Shown here piece after piece: positions 41,592 through 49,702 of a stretch of 64,000 bases of DNA (its first letter is position 1; each line of letters begins with the position of its first letter). Origin of the DNA: Bacterioplanoides sp965219715. Its GTDB lineage: Bacteria; Pseudomonadota; Gammaproteobacteria; Pseudomonadales; Oceanobacteraceae. Position numbers and translations under genes: made by a program. Below the pieces are notes generated by a model. It was not told the origin of the DNA and did not search any database. It saw only the letters and a list, made by a program, of their open reading frames with translations. The stretch lies in the NCBI RefSeq assembly GCF_965219715.1, contig NZ_OZ244785.1, positions 3,472,001 to 3,536,000 on the forward strand, given 5' to 3'.

Positions 41592-41940
41592 ACAGCACCC
41601 TAAAACCGTCCTGGTTTAAGATCTTCCCTGCCGCCTTACCTTAGCGGTTGATCATTCCCTGACTGCTTCCCTAGCGTTTGATCGTCCCTGCGCTTCCCAG
41701 CGCTCATTCCATGTCCGCAATCCGTTGCGCCTGATCCTTCAGTACAGCCATCCCGGCTGGGTTCCATTCTTCCTTACAGCATCCTGCTGATCTTCCATGC
41801 GGCAATCATTGCCGTGTCCGGTTGAGGCTCCTGCCTCGGATCCATTTGGAGCTCCTGCCCCGGGTCCTTGTGAAGCTCCGCTTCAACCTTCCGTGTGATC
41901 ATCCTGATCAGCCAACTCCTTGTCGGCGTTGCGTCCTGCG
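41553..41940 (-). ncRNA. csrB: CsrB/RsmZ-type regulatory RNA
   Basis: On the minus strand about 388 nt carry 27 GGA triplets, most of them displayed in the loops of short perfect hairpins. Examples are TGATC-AGGAT-GATCA (41896-41910), GAGGC-AGGA-GCCTC (41825-41838), CAGC-AGGAT-GCTG (41777-41789), CAGCC-GGGAT-GGCTG (41745-41759), CGCAA-CGGA-TTGCG (41716-41729), GCGCT-GGGA-AGCGC (41690-41703) and GGAC-AGGAT-GTCC (41572-41584). CAGGATG occurs three times. These are hallmarks of RNAs that sequester the translational regulator CsrA/RsmA. The 3' end is an intrinsic terminator (GGCGGC/GCCGCC with a T-rich tail). An extended -10 (TGCTATCTT) lies 7 nt before the proposed start. No open reading frame explains the region. 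Confidence 0.88.
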
Positions 41941-41946
41941 AGATAA

Positions 41947-41955
41947 AAGATAGCA
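41947..41955 (-). promoter_or_regulatory. Extended -10 element of the CsrB-like RNA
   Basis: On the minus strand TGC-TATCTT matches the extended -10 form TGn-TATAAT. A -35 with correct spacing is poor (TTTCCC, 16-17 bp away), as is common with activator-driven promoters. No clear GacA/UvrY inverted repeat (TGTAAG...CTTACA) was seen upstream. Confidence 0.55.
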
Positions 41956-42160
41956 AATTGAGGGCAGCGGGAAAGGACAATTTCTCTATACTGTGAAAGT
42001 GTTCCGAAATTTACTGTTGCATAAAAGCCTTTAAAAACAAGGGTTTGACGATATTTCTCGGTCGAAACCAGCAAATTGACGAAGTACTTTTATCGATATG
42101 TCGCACTACCTTGTGAGATATATCGCACACGCAGTTGGGAGAAAGTCTGCAGGGTGTTCT

Positions 42161-42958
42161 ATGGCAGAAGCATTACAACCTAAAGTGTTACTACCACAGT
42201 GGATCTACTTAGCACTTGGGGCTGAGGCGATACCGTTGCTGAAGCGCGGTTTTTTACCGCTTCAGCCACTATCGGTGGACTATGCCCCATGGTTGTTACA
42301 ACCTGCGCCGCAAGTCCGGACCCAGGTCAGCGAAAAAGAATACCTGGCTCATATGGAGCGGGAATTCGGCAAGTTGCCGGATTCATTGAAGGGGCTGCTG
42401 AACTTCGATCAGTTCCTGCAGCAGGCGCAGTCTAAACGTCGCGAGATCGAAGCGGCAATACGTAAAACGAGTGATCTGCAACAGCAGGCTAAGCAGCCAG
42501 ACCCATCTGTCTGGCTGCAGCAATCGTTTTACTCACAGCCCTACCAGAGTCTCAGTTGGCAGCATAATCACAATGGCTATGGAGCAATCTGGCTGGCGAT
42601 TGATCGTACTCAGCTGGAAGCGCAGATTTTGCCGGTTAGTTATCGTGATGATCAGCCCGCCCGTTACAGCGAGCGATTGATGTCGGCACCAATGGATCAG
42701 GCGCCGTTACAGCAATATCGCTTGTTGCTACAGAAAGATCAGCTGGACAAGTTTATCGATCTGGATGGCCGTCAGCAGGGCTTATTGCGGTTGCCACCTA
42801 AGGCTTTAAAGGCGGCGTTACTTGGCGCGCAGGTTTCTACGGCATTGAAGTCTGAGTTTTGTGATTTCTGGCGCATGGACTTCCGTTATCAGAGATCCAT
42901 TCTGGCGCAGATGGTATGGCCGACGGGTGAATACCGCTTTGGCTTTGAGCGTTTATAG
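42161..42958 (+). CDS. DUF2971-like protein
   Basis: A 265-residue protein. The central region SLSWQHNHNGYGAIWLAIDR followed by ILPVSYRDDQPARY resembles the DUF2971 pattern (a histidine-containing MWxHYA.. element with GxxIGFD and a later PVxYxD), and the N-terminus (LLPQWIYLALGAEAIPLLKR) is hydrophobic but not a signal peptide. The family's activity is not established. It has been associated with abortive-infection and retron-linked proteins, but no partner gene is adjacent here. The ATG at 42161 has an AGGG box. An earlier ATG at 42098 is possible. Confidence 0.55.
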   Translation: MAEALQPKVLLPQWIYLALGAEAIPLLKRGFLPLQPLSVDYAPWLLQPAPQVRTQVSEKEYLAHMEREFGKLPDSLKGLLNFDQFLQQAQSKRREIEAAIRKTSDLQQQAKQPDPSVWLQQSFYSQPYQSLSWQHNHNGYGAIWLAIDRTQLEAQILPVSYRDDQPARYSERLMSAPMDQAPLQQYRLLLQKDQLDKFIDLDGRQQGLLRLPPKALKAALLGAQVSTALKSEFCDFWRMDFRYQRSILAQMVWPTGEYRFGFERL

Positions 42959-43003
42959 CGACGCAGGTATTCCTATACGTCGCTGACAACTCATTTTGCG
43001 TTG

Positions 43004-43705
43004 CTACTTTTTCTTTTGCTGAAATTCCGGCGAGTTAATCAGCCTGGAAAATGCTTGTGGGTCGGCCAGTTCACCATCCTCACGTAAAGGCGGATACGGC
43101 AGATTGTATTTCTTGCACAGCTTCAGCTCGACCGGACGACACCACTCAAACATCAGGCGGTTGTAAGTCTCATCATCAAGGCGACGCTCGTCGTATAAAC
43201 CGGCTTTCTGACGTTGATGCTGAGCTTCGGTAAGAATAATGGCAGCAGCAACCGACACGTTAAACGACTCAACCATGCCCTGCATCGGGATAATCAGATG
43301 GTGATCTGCAAGCTCAGCTGCGGTATCGCTGATGCCTTCTTTTTCTGTGCCCATCATCAGAACGGTTGGCTGAGTAAAGTCATATTCGCGATAGTTCATC
43401 GCTTCATCACTCAGATGAGCGGCACACACTTTATAGCCCTTGGCCTGAAAGCCTTTAATAGCCGATTCAATATCAGGGTGTGTGTGCTTCTCAATCCAGG
43501 AATCCGACCCGGCCAGCGCTGCTGTTTTCAGACGAAACTCATCGTGTGGCCAAACGCAGTGCACTTCCGGAATCCCTACCGCATCACAGGTACGGGCGAT
43601 GGCTGCGAGATTATGGGGCTTATACACCTCATCGGTTAATACGGTCAGATCCGGTTGACGCTTGGCCAGGGTTTCCTGAATTCGTTGCAGGCGTTCGGGT
43701 GTCAT
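43004..43705 (-). CDS. trmH: tRNA (guanosine-2'-O-)-methyltransferase TrmH
   Basis: A 233-residue SpoU-family enzyme that methylates G18 of tRNA. The start is MTPERLQRIQETLAKRQPDL. The knotted AdoMet fold shows HNLAAIARTCDAVGIPEVH (catalytic Arg), PTVLMMGTEKEGIS, IPMQGMVESFNVSVAAAIIL and a C-terminal Arg/Pro-rich extension (KLCKKYNLPYPPL) seen in TrmH. The length compares with 229 in E. coli. Confidence 0.95.
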   Translation of the reverse strand: MTPERLQRIQETLAKRQPDLTVLTDEVYKPHNLAAIARTCDAVGIPEVHCVWPHDEFRLKTAALAGSDSWIEKHTHPDIESAIKGFQAKGYKVCAAHLSDEAMNYREYDFTQPTVLMMGTEKEGISDTAAELADHHLIIPMQGMVESFNVSVAAAIILTEAQHQRQKAGLYDERRLDDETYNRLMFEWCRPVELKLCKKYNLPYPPLREDGELADPQAFSRLINSPEFQQKKK

Positions 43706-43861
43706 GCGGCAATATCTCCGGCTGAAAATGACGGGTGTAGTATTTGCGGGGCACGCATTGTATAAAAGCCGCGCGATTGATGCACGTTGTGGCTGCGTTG
43801 CATCTGTTCACTGATACAAAAGCCACGTTATCCAGGTTCGCAACAACAAAGGAATTAACAG

Positions 43862-44689
43862 ATGAAAGGTAATCCACTGCTGGGTTGGGGATATGTCTGG
43901 CAAGGCGTAAAAAACATTGGTCAGCCGGGTCTGCGACGCTTTGTTGCACTGCCAATCCTGATTAACGCATTGCTGGTTTCGGCGCTGAGCTATTCCGGTA
44001 TTCGCTGGCTCAACAGTGCGATTGAAGGCGTTGTCGGTTATTTGCCATCCTGGCTGGAGTGGCTCTACTGGATTGTTATGCCGCTGGCGGTCATCACCCT
44101 GTTATTAATTTTTGCCTACTTTTTCAGCGCTATCCTGGTGACCATCGCCAGTCCGTTTAATGGCATGCTGAGTGAGAAAGTGGAGCGCCAGCGGGGTGTG
44201 CAGATTGCCGATGAAAGTGTGGCCAGTATTGTAAAACGCACATTTGCTCGTGAGTGGACCAAGCTGAAATACATCCTGCCGCGCTATCTGGGATTGTTAA
44301 TTCTGAGCTTTATCCCCGGGCTGAATCTCGCCAGCCCGTTTTTGTGGTTCTGGTTCGGCAGCTGGATTGTGGCGCTGCAATACATTGATTACTCGTTTGA
44401 TAACCATGTTCGTAGCTTTGCTGACATGCGTGCTGCGCTGGCCACTCAACCGCTTACGGTACTGGGCTTTGGTGCAACCGTTGCCCTGTTAATGATGGTG
44501 CCGGTGCTTAACTGGTTTGTCATGCCTGCTGCGGTGATTGGTGCAACCTTACTGCGGATGGAGCAGATGCCGCTTAGTAACCCAATTGCTGATAAATCAG
44601 GCAAAGATGACTCAGTGAACTATGCTGACAGTAATACTGATCCTCTCAGGCTGACTGATGGCAAAACTGAAAATTCTGGTCGTGGATGA
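43862..44689 (+). CDS. cysZ: Sulfate transporter CysZ
   Basis: A 275-residue membrane protein with four main hydrophobic segments. The start MKGNPLLGWGYVWQGVKNI and the segments LRRFVALPILINALLVSAL, SPFNGMLSEKVERQ, YILPRYLGLLILSFIPGLNL and ALQYIDYSFDNH are diagnostic for CysZ. It imports sulfate for cysteine synthesis at the inner membrane. The last 32 bp overlap the following response regulator gene. Confidence 0.93.
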   Translation: MKGNPLLGWGYVWQGVKNIGQPGLRRFVALPILINALLVSALSYSGIRWLNSAIEGVVGYLPSWLEWLYWIVMPLAVITLLLIFAYFFSAILVTIASPFNGMLSEKVERQRGVQIADESVASIVKRTFAREWTKLKYILPRYLGLLILSFIPGLNLASPFLWFWFGSWIVALQYIDYSFDNHVRSFADMRAALATQPLTVLGFGATVALLMMVPVLNWFVMPAAVIGATLLRMEQMPLSNPIADKSGKDDSVNYADSNTDPLRLTDGKTENSGRG

Positions 44690-45572
44690 TGCGGCGTTTA
44701 TCCGTGACCTGGTAAAAAAAGCCGTAAAAGAAACCTACCCTGGCTGCGAGTTATTCGAAGCCATTGATGGTCGTAAGGCCATCAGCATCATGAATGCACA
44801 GGACATAAACCTGGTGTTATGTGACTGGGAGATGCCTGAATGTTCGGGCATCGAGGTACTGCAATGGATGCGTGCCGATGAGCGTTACAAGAAAGTCCCG
44901 TTTATGATGATCACCAGCCGGGGTGAACGTGATCATGTTATTAAAGCGGTGGAAGCCGGGGTGTCGGAATACATCGGCAAACCCTTCACTCGCGAGAATT
45001 TTGTCGCCAAGCTGAGCAAGCTGGTATTCAAACACCTGAAGATCAAGCCCAACCAAGATGCACGTCAGCATGCGACCGGTTTGGGTGGTGATTCGGCCAA
45101 TGTTCTGGCAGCAGCCACTGCCAAACCCAATCCCAAAGAAGCAAAACCAGCCGCAGCCCAGGATATGGGCGGTGCATCAGTGCTGATGGGCAATACCAAA
45201 TCAGCCAAGGTGGTGGATGAATCGGCGCCAGCGAAGGCCAGTAAAAAGCCGGCAGCGCGGGTCAAAGGGATTGTCAGTGTGCGCTTTGGTTCTGGTGGTA
45301 CTGCCAAGCTGGTGATTAAGGATATTAATCTGCAGGAAATGCTAGGGGTGTTCCGTCGTGAAGGCAGCCTGCCTGCGCTGCTGGAACAAGTGGTACTCGA
45401 TATCGTCGACAAAGAAGGTGGTGAAGTGGCCCGCATTAATGGTTATGTACGTATGATGCAGGCTCAGGAACCCCATGCGGATGCAGAAACGATTCAGATG
45501 CTGATTCGCTACGTTGACGATGATCCGGATAAGATGGCAACACTCTCGAAATACATCGCCAGCGTACGCTGA
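44658..45572 (+). CDS. Response regulator with uncharacterised C-terminal domain
   Basis: A 304-residue protein. The receiver (1-125) has KILVVDDAAFIRDL, phosphoacceptor D56 in LVLCDWEMPECSG and K108-type switch in YIGKPFTRENF. An Ala/Lys/Pro-rich linker (about 135-200) follows. The C-terminal 100 residues (VSVRFGSGGTAKLVIKDINL, GVFRREGSLPALLEQVVLDI, EVARINGYVRMMQAQEPH) match no output domain I know and have no helix-turn-helix. The start overlaps cysZ by 32 bp. Its kinase is not adjacent; phoR and the Chp kinase are possible sources of phosphate. Function unknown. Confidence 0.85.
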   Translation: MAKLKILVVDDAAFIRDLVKKAVKETYPGCELFEAIDGRKAISIMNAQDINLVLCDWEMPECSGIEVLQWMRADERYKKVPFMMITSRGERDHVIKAVEAGVSEYIGKPFTRENFVAKLSKLVFKHLKIKPNQDARQHATGLGGDSANVLAAATAKPNPKEAKPAAAQDMGGASVLMGNTKSAKVVDESAPAKASKKPAARVKGIVSVRFGSGGTAKLVIKDINLQEMLGVFRREGSLPALLEQVVLDIVDKEGGEVARINGYVRMMQAQEPHADAETIQMLIRYVDDDPDKMATLSKYIASVR

Positions 45573-45617
45573 AACCCGATGATCCCGTCAGCGGCAGGCC
45601 GGTTTAGCTGAAGTCGT

Positions 45618-46982
45618 TCAGCATCGGCCTTCGCAGCAATCTTCAGAAATATCTTCCTTTAATAACCCCGGATTCTGCTCTTTCACCAGCGGTCCATACT
45701 CACAACGATCAGCCGGGAAATGGCCGCAGAATTCGCTGCCTTGACCCAATTCGCTGTGAATCTCCAGTTCTGCCTGATGACGCAACAATACGTGCTTAAC
45801 AATCGCCAGCCCTAAGCCGGTGCCCCCGGTTTGGTTATTGCGGCTGGGGTCTGCGCGATAGAAGCGCTCGGTTAAACGCGGAATATGATGCTGGTCGATA
45901 CCGGGGCCATCGTCTTTGACGCAGAACCAGGCTCCGTCATCGTTATGGAACCAGCGAATCCGGATGTTACCGCCGTCCTGGGTGTATTTTACCGCGTTAA
46001 ATACCAGGTTCGAGAAGGCACTGCGCAGCTCATCTTCATAACCTTTGATCTGGTCGTCGCTTTGGATATCCAGGGTGATGTGATGCTCACGTTCACCACT
46101 CAAAGCCCGGGCGTCAGCAGCAATACACTGCAACATCGGCGTAATGGCTACCTGATCTGGCTGTTGCTGGTGGCTGGTTTCCAGCCGCGACAGCATCAGT
46201 AAGTCGGTAATCAGATTTTCCATGCGTCGGCTTTGCTGGCTCATTTGCGAAATCATGCGTCCCCAGCGGGGTGGCAAACTCTCAGCCGCCATATCCATTG
46301 TTTCGATGTAACCTGACACTACCGTCAGTGGTGTTCGTAACTCATGACTGACATTGGCAACGAAGTCTTTACGCATCTCCTCCAGCTGTTTCAGCCGGGT
46401 TATGTCATGTACCAGCATCAGGCGGTCTTTGCGGCCAAATAAGGTGATATTAAATTGCAGCTGCAGTTGTGGATTAACCGGCGATGGAATGGACAATGGC
46501 TCGTCGTAATGAACACCATCGAAGTAGTCTTTAAACAACGGGTTACGAATTAAGTTGGTGATTGGTTGACCAACATCCACCGGCGCCTGTAACCCGAGAA
46601 AATCTCCCGCCGCGCGGTTCCACCATTCCAGGTTGCCCTGACTGTCGACCATCAATACGGCATCCTGTAGCGCTGCGGTCGAGTCCTGAATGCGGTTAAT
46701 TATGGCTTGCAGGCGTTGCTGATGTTTCTGGCTGCGTTGCTGCAGGCGTTGGGTCTCGCGGAAGATGCCGCCCCAGATTCCGATGGTGGAGGGCAATTGG
46801 CCGGCTTGCTCCTGCTGCAGCCATTTCTGCAGGCGATACAGTTGCAGCCACTGCCAGATGATATAAACGCTGCAGGTGATGGCGAAGGCCAGTTCCATCT
46901 GATTGAAGTGATAACCAACGCCGAGGGCGGTGGCCAGCAACAGCAATATACGGCGCAGCTCCCTGCGCCATACCGGATTCAT
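45618..46982 (-). CDS. phoR: Phosphate regulon sensor kinase PhoR
   Basis: A 454-residue kinase. Two hydrophobic helices at about 10-47 anchor it. A PAS domain (about 95-195, DAVLMVDSQGNLEWWNRAAG) and HisKA/HATPase domains follow, with H213 in FVANVSHELRTPLTVVSGYI and ATP boxes SNLVFNAVKYTQDG, VKDDGPGIDQHH and GGTGLGLAIVKHVLL. It phosphorylates PhoB when phosphate is scarce. The gene order phoR-phoB-ubiA-ubiC-rubA-rubB-hupA is that of Pseudomonas, so this is taken as the canonical pair. The gene starts 6 bp after phoB. The C-terminal tail (SEDCCEGRC) is Cys-rich, which is unusual. Confidence 0.94.
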   Translation of the reverse strand: MNPVWRRELRRILLLLATALGVGYHFNQMELAFAITCSVYIIWQWLQLYRLQKWLQQEQAGQLPSTIGIWGGIFRETQRLQQRSQKHQQRLQAIINRIQDSTAALQDAVLMVDSQGNLEWWNRAAGDFLGLQAPVDVGQPITNLIRNPLFKDYFDGVHYDEPLSIPSPVNPQLQLQFNITLFGRKDRLMLVHDITRLKQLEEMRKDFVANVSHELRTPLTVVSGYIETMDMAAESLPPRWGRMISQMSQQSRRMENLITDLLMLSRLETSHQQQPDQVAITPMLQCIAADARALSGEREHHITLDIQSDDQIKGYEDELRSAFSNLVFNAVKYTQDGGNIRIRWFHNDDGAWFCVKDDGPGIDQHHIPRLTERFYRADPSRNNQTGGTGLGLAIVKHVLLRHQAELEIHSELGQGSEFCGHFPADRCEYGPLVKEQNPGLLKEDISEDCCEGRC

Positions 46983-46988
46983 AATGCG

Positions 46989-47687
46989 TTATGACGCTTT
47001 GGTGGAGAAGCGGTAACCGGTGCCACGTACAGTCTGGATCAGGTGATCATGGGCATCACCCAGAGCTTTACGTAAGCGACGAATATGAACATCGACAGTG
47101 CGCTCTTCAACGTAAACGTTGCCGCCCCAGACCTGATCGAGCAGTTGAGCGCGCGAGTAGGCACGTTCCTGGTGGGTCATAAAGAATTGCAGCAAACGAT
47201 ATTCAGTCGGGCCAATATCAATTGGATCTTCATGAGACATTACGCGGTGACAAACCGGATCCAGCACCAGGCCACCGACTTCGATCGGCTCTTCGATACC
47301 CTGAGGCGTGGCACGACGTAACACCGCTTTCAGACGGGCAACCAGCTCACGTGGTGAGAAAGGTTTGGTGATGTAATCATCGGCGCCGGCTTCCAGTCCC
47401 TGCACTTTATTATCTTCTTCGCCTTTGGCGGTCAGCATAATAATCGGCAGTTCAGCGGTCAGCTCTTCGCGCTTCAGGCGACGGGCGAATTCAACGCCAC
47501 TGGTACCGGGTAACATCCAGTCCAGCAGAATCATGTCGGGTTTCTGGTCAACAACGTGTGCATGGGCTTCCTGAGCGGTCGCTGCTTCCAGGCATTCATA
47601 ACCAGCCATTTCCAGTGCTACTGCAATCATCTCACGAATAGGTGCTTCGTCATCGACGATCAGTACGGTTTTACCTGCTTTGCTCAT
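46989..47687 (-). CDS. phoB: Phosphate regulon response regulator PhoB
   Basis: A 232-residue OmpR-type regulator. D56 is in MILLDWMLPGTSG, with the Lys switch in YITKPFSPRELVAR. The winged helix has RAYSRAQLLDQVWGGNVYVE and ERTVDVHIRRLRKALG, the Pho-box recognition region. The ATG at 47687 is preferred over the GTG at 47699. Neither has a strong ribosome site. A Pho box lies upstream, consistent with autoregulation. Confidence 0.95.
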   Translation of the reverse strand: MSKAGKTVLIVDDEAPIREMIAVALEMAGYECLEAATAQEAHAHVVDQKPDMILLDWMLPGTSGVEFARRLKREELTAELPIIMLTAKGEEDNKVQGLEAGADDYITKPFSPRELVARLKAVLRRATPQGIEEPIEVGGLVLDPVCHRVMSHEDPIDIGPTEYRLLQFFMTHQERAYSRAQLLDQVWGGNVYVEERTVDVHIRRLRKALGDAHDHLIQTVRGTGYRFSTKAS

Positions 47688-47744
47688 AGTCTTGGTCACG
47701 CAAGTGTAATAATCGATAATGCGGCGGTATTACACTGGGGTAAT

Positions 47745-47762
47745 GTTACAAGCATGTGACAG
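47745..47762 (-). promoter_or_regulatory. Pho box upstream of phoB
   Basis: On the minus strand CTGTCAC-ATGC-TTGTAAC is a direct repeat of the PhoB-binding heptamer at the correct 11-bp pitch (consensus CTGTCAT-N4-CTGTCAT). A TGTAAT hexamer 10 bp downstream fits as the -10 element of a Pho-activated promoter. Confidence 0.75.
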
Positions 47763-47833
47763 GGGCGTTATTACTTACTATTTTCGCAACAATACTGTCT
47801 TATTGGGTGGGCAAAGCGGGTATCTGCTGACGG

Positions 47834-48733
47834 TTATTTCAGCAGATAGTGGGCGACAAAACCGATCCAGATAATCAGGCCAAACCAGTGGCTCTGACGG
47901 AAGATTGCGAAGCAAATATCACGCTCGCGCGAGCGGATGCTCCATACCTGCCAGGCCATAAATACAGCACCTCCCAGCAGGCATACATAATACGGCCAGC
48001 TCATTTCTAATTGACTGCCAGCCAGCAGTAATGCAAATACCGCCAGACCTTTCAGTATCGCAACCATGGCGATATCCAGGTCGCCAAACAACACTGCGGT
48101 GGATTTCACTCCGATTTTCAGATCGTCATCACGATCGACCATGGCATATACCGTATCGTAAGCCACCGTCCAGCTTAAATTAGCCATATACAGCAGCCAG
48201 ACTACGGCGGGTAATTCGTTGCTCTGGGCGGCAAAAGCCATAGGGATGGCCCAGGAAAACGCGGCGCCCAACACCACCTGAGGCAGGTGAGTATGGCGTT
48301 TCATAAAAGGGTAGAGCGAGGCTAAAGCCAGGCCACCGAATGACAGCAATACCGTGAATTGGTTGGTGAACAACACCAGCACAAACGCCAGCAGAATTAA
48401 TACGGCAAAGGTGATCAGTGCTTCTTTCGCTGTAATTTTGCCGGTGGCCAGAGGGCGACCGTTGGTACGCTTAACATGGCCATCAATTTTACGATCAGCA
48501 AAGTCGTTGATGACACAACCGGCGGAGCGCATCAGAAAAACACCAAGGACAAAAATCAGCACATTAGCGAAGTCTGGTTGCCCGTCTCCGGCTACCCACA
48601 ATGCCCACAAAGTTGGCCATAACAGCAGATAGGAGCCAACCGGTTTATCGATGCGGGTTAGTTGTACCCAGTCAAACCAGCGTGGCAAATGGCGATCCAG
48701 TTGCTGGCGCAACGGTTGTGTCAGAGCATTCAT
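47834..48733 (-). CDS. ubiA: 4-hydroxybenzoate octaprenyltransferase
   Basis: A 299-residue membrane enzyme that attaches the polyprenyl tail to 4-hydroxybenzoate in ubiquinone synthesis. The Asp-rich prenyl-diphosphate sites are in MRSAGCVINDFADRKIDGHV and DTVYAMVDRDDDLKIGVKS, with LWPTLWALWVAGDG at the start. About eight membrane segments fit the family. It is 12 bp after ubiC, as in E. coli and Pseudomonas. Confidence 0.95.
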   Translation of the reverse strand: MNALTQPLRQQLDRHLPRWFDWVQLTRIDKPVGSYLLLWPTLWALWVAGDGQPDFANVLIFVLGVFLMRSAGCVINDFADRKIDGHVKRTNGRPLATGKITAKEALITFAVLILLAFVLVLFTNQFTVLLSFGGLALASLYPFMKRHTHLPQVVLGAAFSWAIPMAFAAQSNELPAVVWLLYMANLSWTVAYDTVYAMVDRDDDLKIGVKSTAVLFGDLDIAMVAILKGLAVFALLLAGSQLEMSWPYYVCLLGGAVFMAWQVWSIRSRERDICFAIFRQSHWFGLIIWIGFVAHYLLK

Positions 48734-48745
48734 GGGCGTTAGCCG

Positions 48746-49279
48746 TTATACAAAGTCGTGTAATTGGGCAGTAAATGCCTCGGATACCATTAACGGTTTG
48801 TGGCCGAGGGTGAATACTGAATGGCGGCACCATTCTAGCCCTAATTGATTGGGATTGCAGTGGGACACCGCCAGCGGCTGGCGTTGCAGATTAGGCTGTT
48901 GAAACAAATAGCTGCCGAGCGACTTTTCGCCCAGATGTTGCAGGCGTTTTTCTTTGCCTTGCAGGGTTTGCTGAGGTATCGCGGTGCGGGCGTATACCAG
49001 CGCCACATCGTCCACTTTCAACACCACTTCCCGTACCCAGACTCTGGCCTGATGACTCAGTGCTAAGCGCTGGCGCTCAAGTTGGGTTGGTGTGCCCTGA
49101 AACTCACGCAGAATTTCGACCCGGAAATTGCCCAGGCGACACAGTCTGGCGGTCAGTGACCCGGTGTCGAGTAACCAGTCACGCCAGAACGCAGGCAGGC
49201 AGCAAGCCGCCATATGATTGCGGGTTGACCAGTCGGGAACCAGAGGGTGCAGAATGGAGTTGAGAGTGTTGCTGTTCAT
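48746..49279 (-). CDS. ubiC: Chorismate--pyruvate lyase
   Basis: A 177-residue cytosolic enzyme that makes 4-hydroxybenzoate from chorismate, the first committed step to ubiquinone. The motifs WLLDTGSLTARL, REVVLKVDDVALVYARTAIP, LGSYLF and an ending EAFTAQLHDF are recognisable. The protein is close to the usual length of 165-180. ubiA follows in the same operon. Confidence 0.92.
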   Translation of the reverse strand: MNSNTLNSILHPLVPDWSTRNHMAACCLPAFWRDWLLDTGSLTARLCRLGNFRVEILREFQGTPTQLERQRLALSHQARVWVREVVLKVDDVALVYARTAIPQQTLQGKEKRLQHLGEKSLGSYLFQQPNLQRQPLAVSHCNPNQLGLEWCRHSVFTLGHKPLMVSEAFTAQLHDFV

Positions 49280-49458
49280 CGCCGCGCAGGATGCGCCAAA
49301 GGCACTGTTTTCGCAAGGGAAAGCGCAGTATTTTAGTGATCAGGCCCATGCTGACGCCTTTTTACCCAGCATTTGCCCGGAAAAGACCGTTGATTTTAAC
49401 GCCTCAGGTGCGTAGTTTTACCGCCCTCCTTGATGGCATGTATAGAGGGATAAAGATA

Positions 49459-49623
49459 ATGAAAAGATGGCAATGCGTGGTTTGTGGCTGGATTTATGAT
49501 GAAGCCGAAGGCGCACCGGAAGAAGGTATTGCACCAGGTACGGCGTGGGACGACGTACCGGATGACTTTATCTGCCCGGATTGTGGCGTAGGTAAAGAAG
49601 ATTTCGAAATGGTGGAAATCTGA
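49459..49623 (+). CDS. rubA: Rubredoxin
   Basis: A 54-residue iron protein with the two C-x-x-C-G knuckles that hold one iron, KRWQCVVCGWIYDEAEG and DFICPDCGVGKEDFEMVE. It transfers electrons, in this group commonly to alkane hydroxylases, although none is in the window. A GAGGGATAAAG ribosome site precedes the ATG. Followed by its reductase. Confidence 0.96.
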   Translation: MKRWQCVVCGWIYDEAEGAPEEGIAPGTAWDDVPDDFICPDCGVGKEDFEMVEI

Positions 49624-49702
49624 TCCTCAAGCCTGCTTAAGCCAGTGCCGCCCGGCGCTGGCATTACTCACCACACCTCTTCAAATTCCCAGGAAAGACA
49701 TT

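Noticed and set aside
41560..41940. CRISPR-like array suggested by repeated TCC motifs and short hairpins
   Set aside because: The repeats are too short and irregular, with no constant repeat-spacer unit; they match CsrA-binding hairpins.
41774..41980. Open frame inside the GGA-rich minus-strand region
   Set aside because: It spans the promoter and 5' part of the CsrB-like RNA and has no recognisable domain; the hairpin/GGA pattern explains the sequence better.
41940..42100. GacA/UvrY box upstream of the CsrB-like RNA
   Set aside because: I looked for TGTAAG...CTTACA and found no convincing inverted repeat within about 150 bp upstream.
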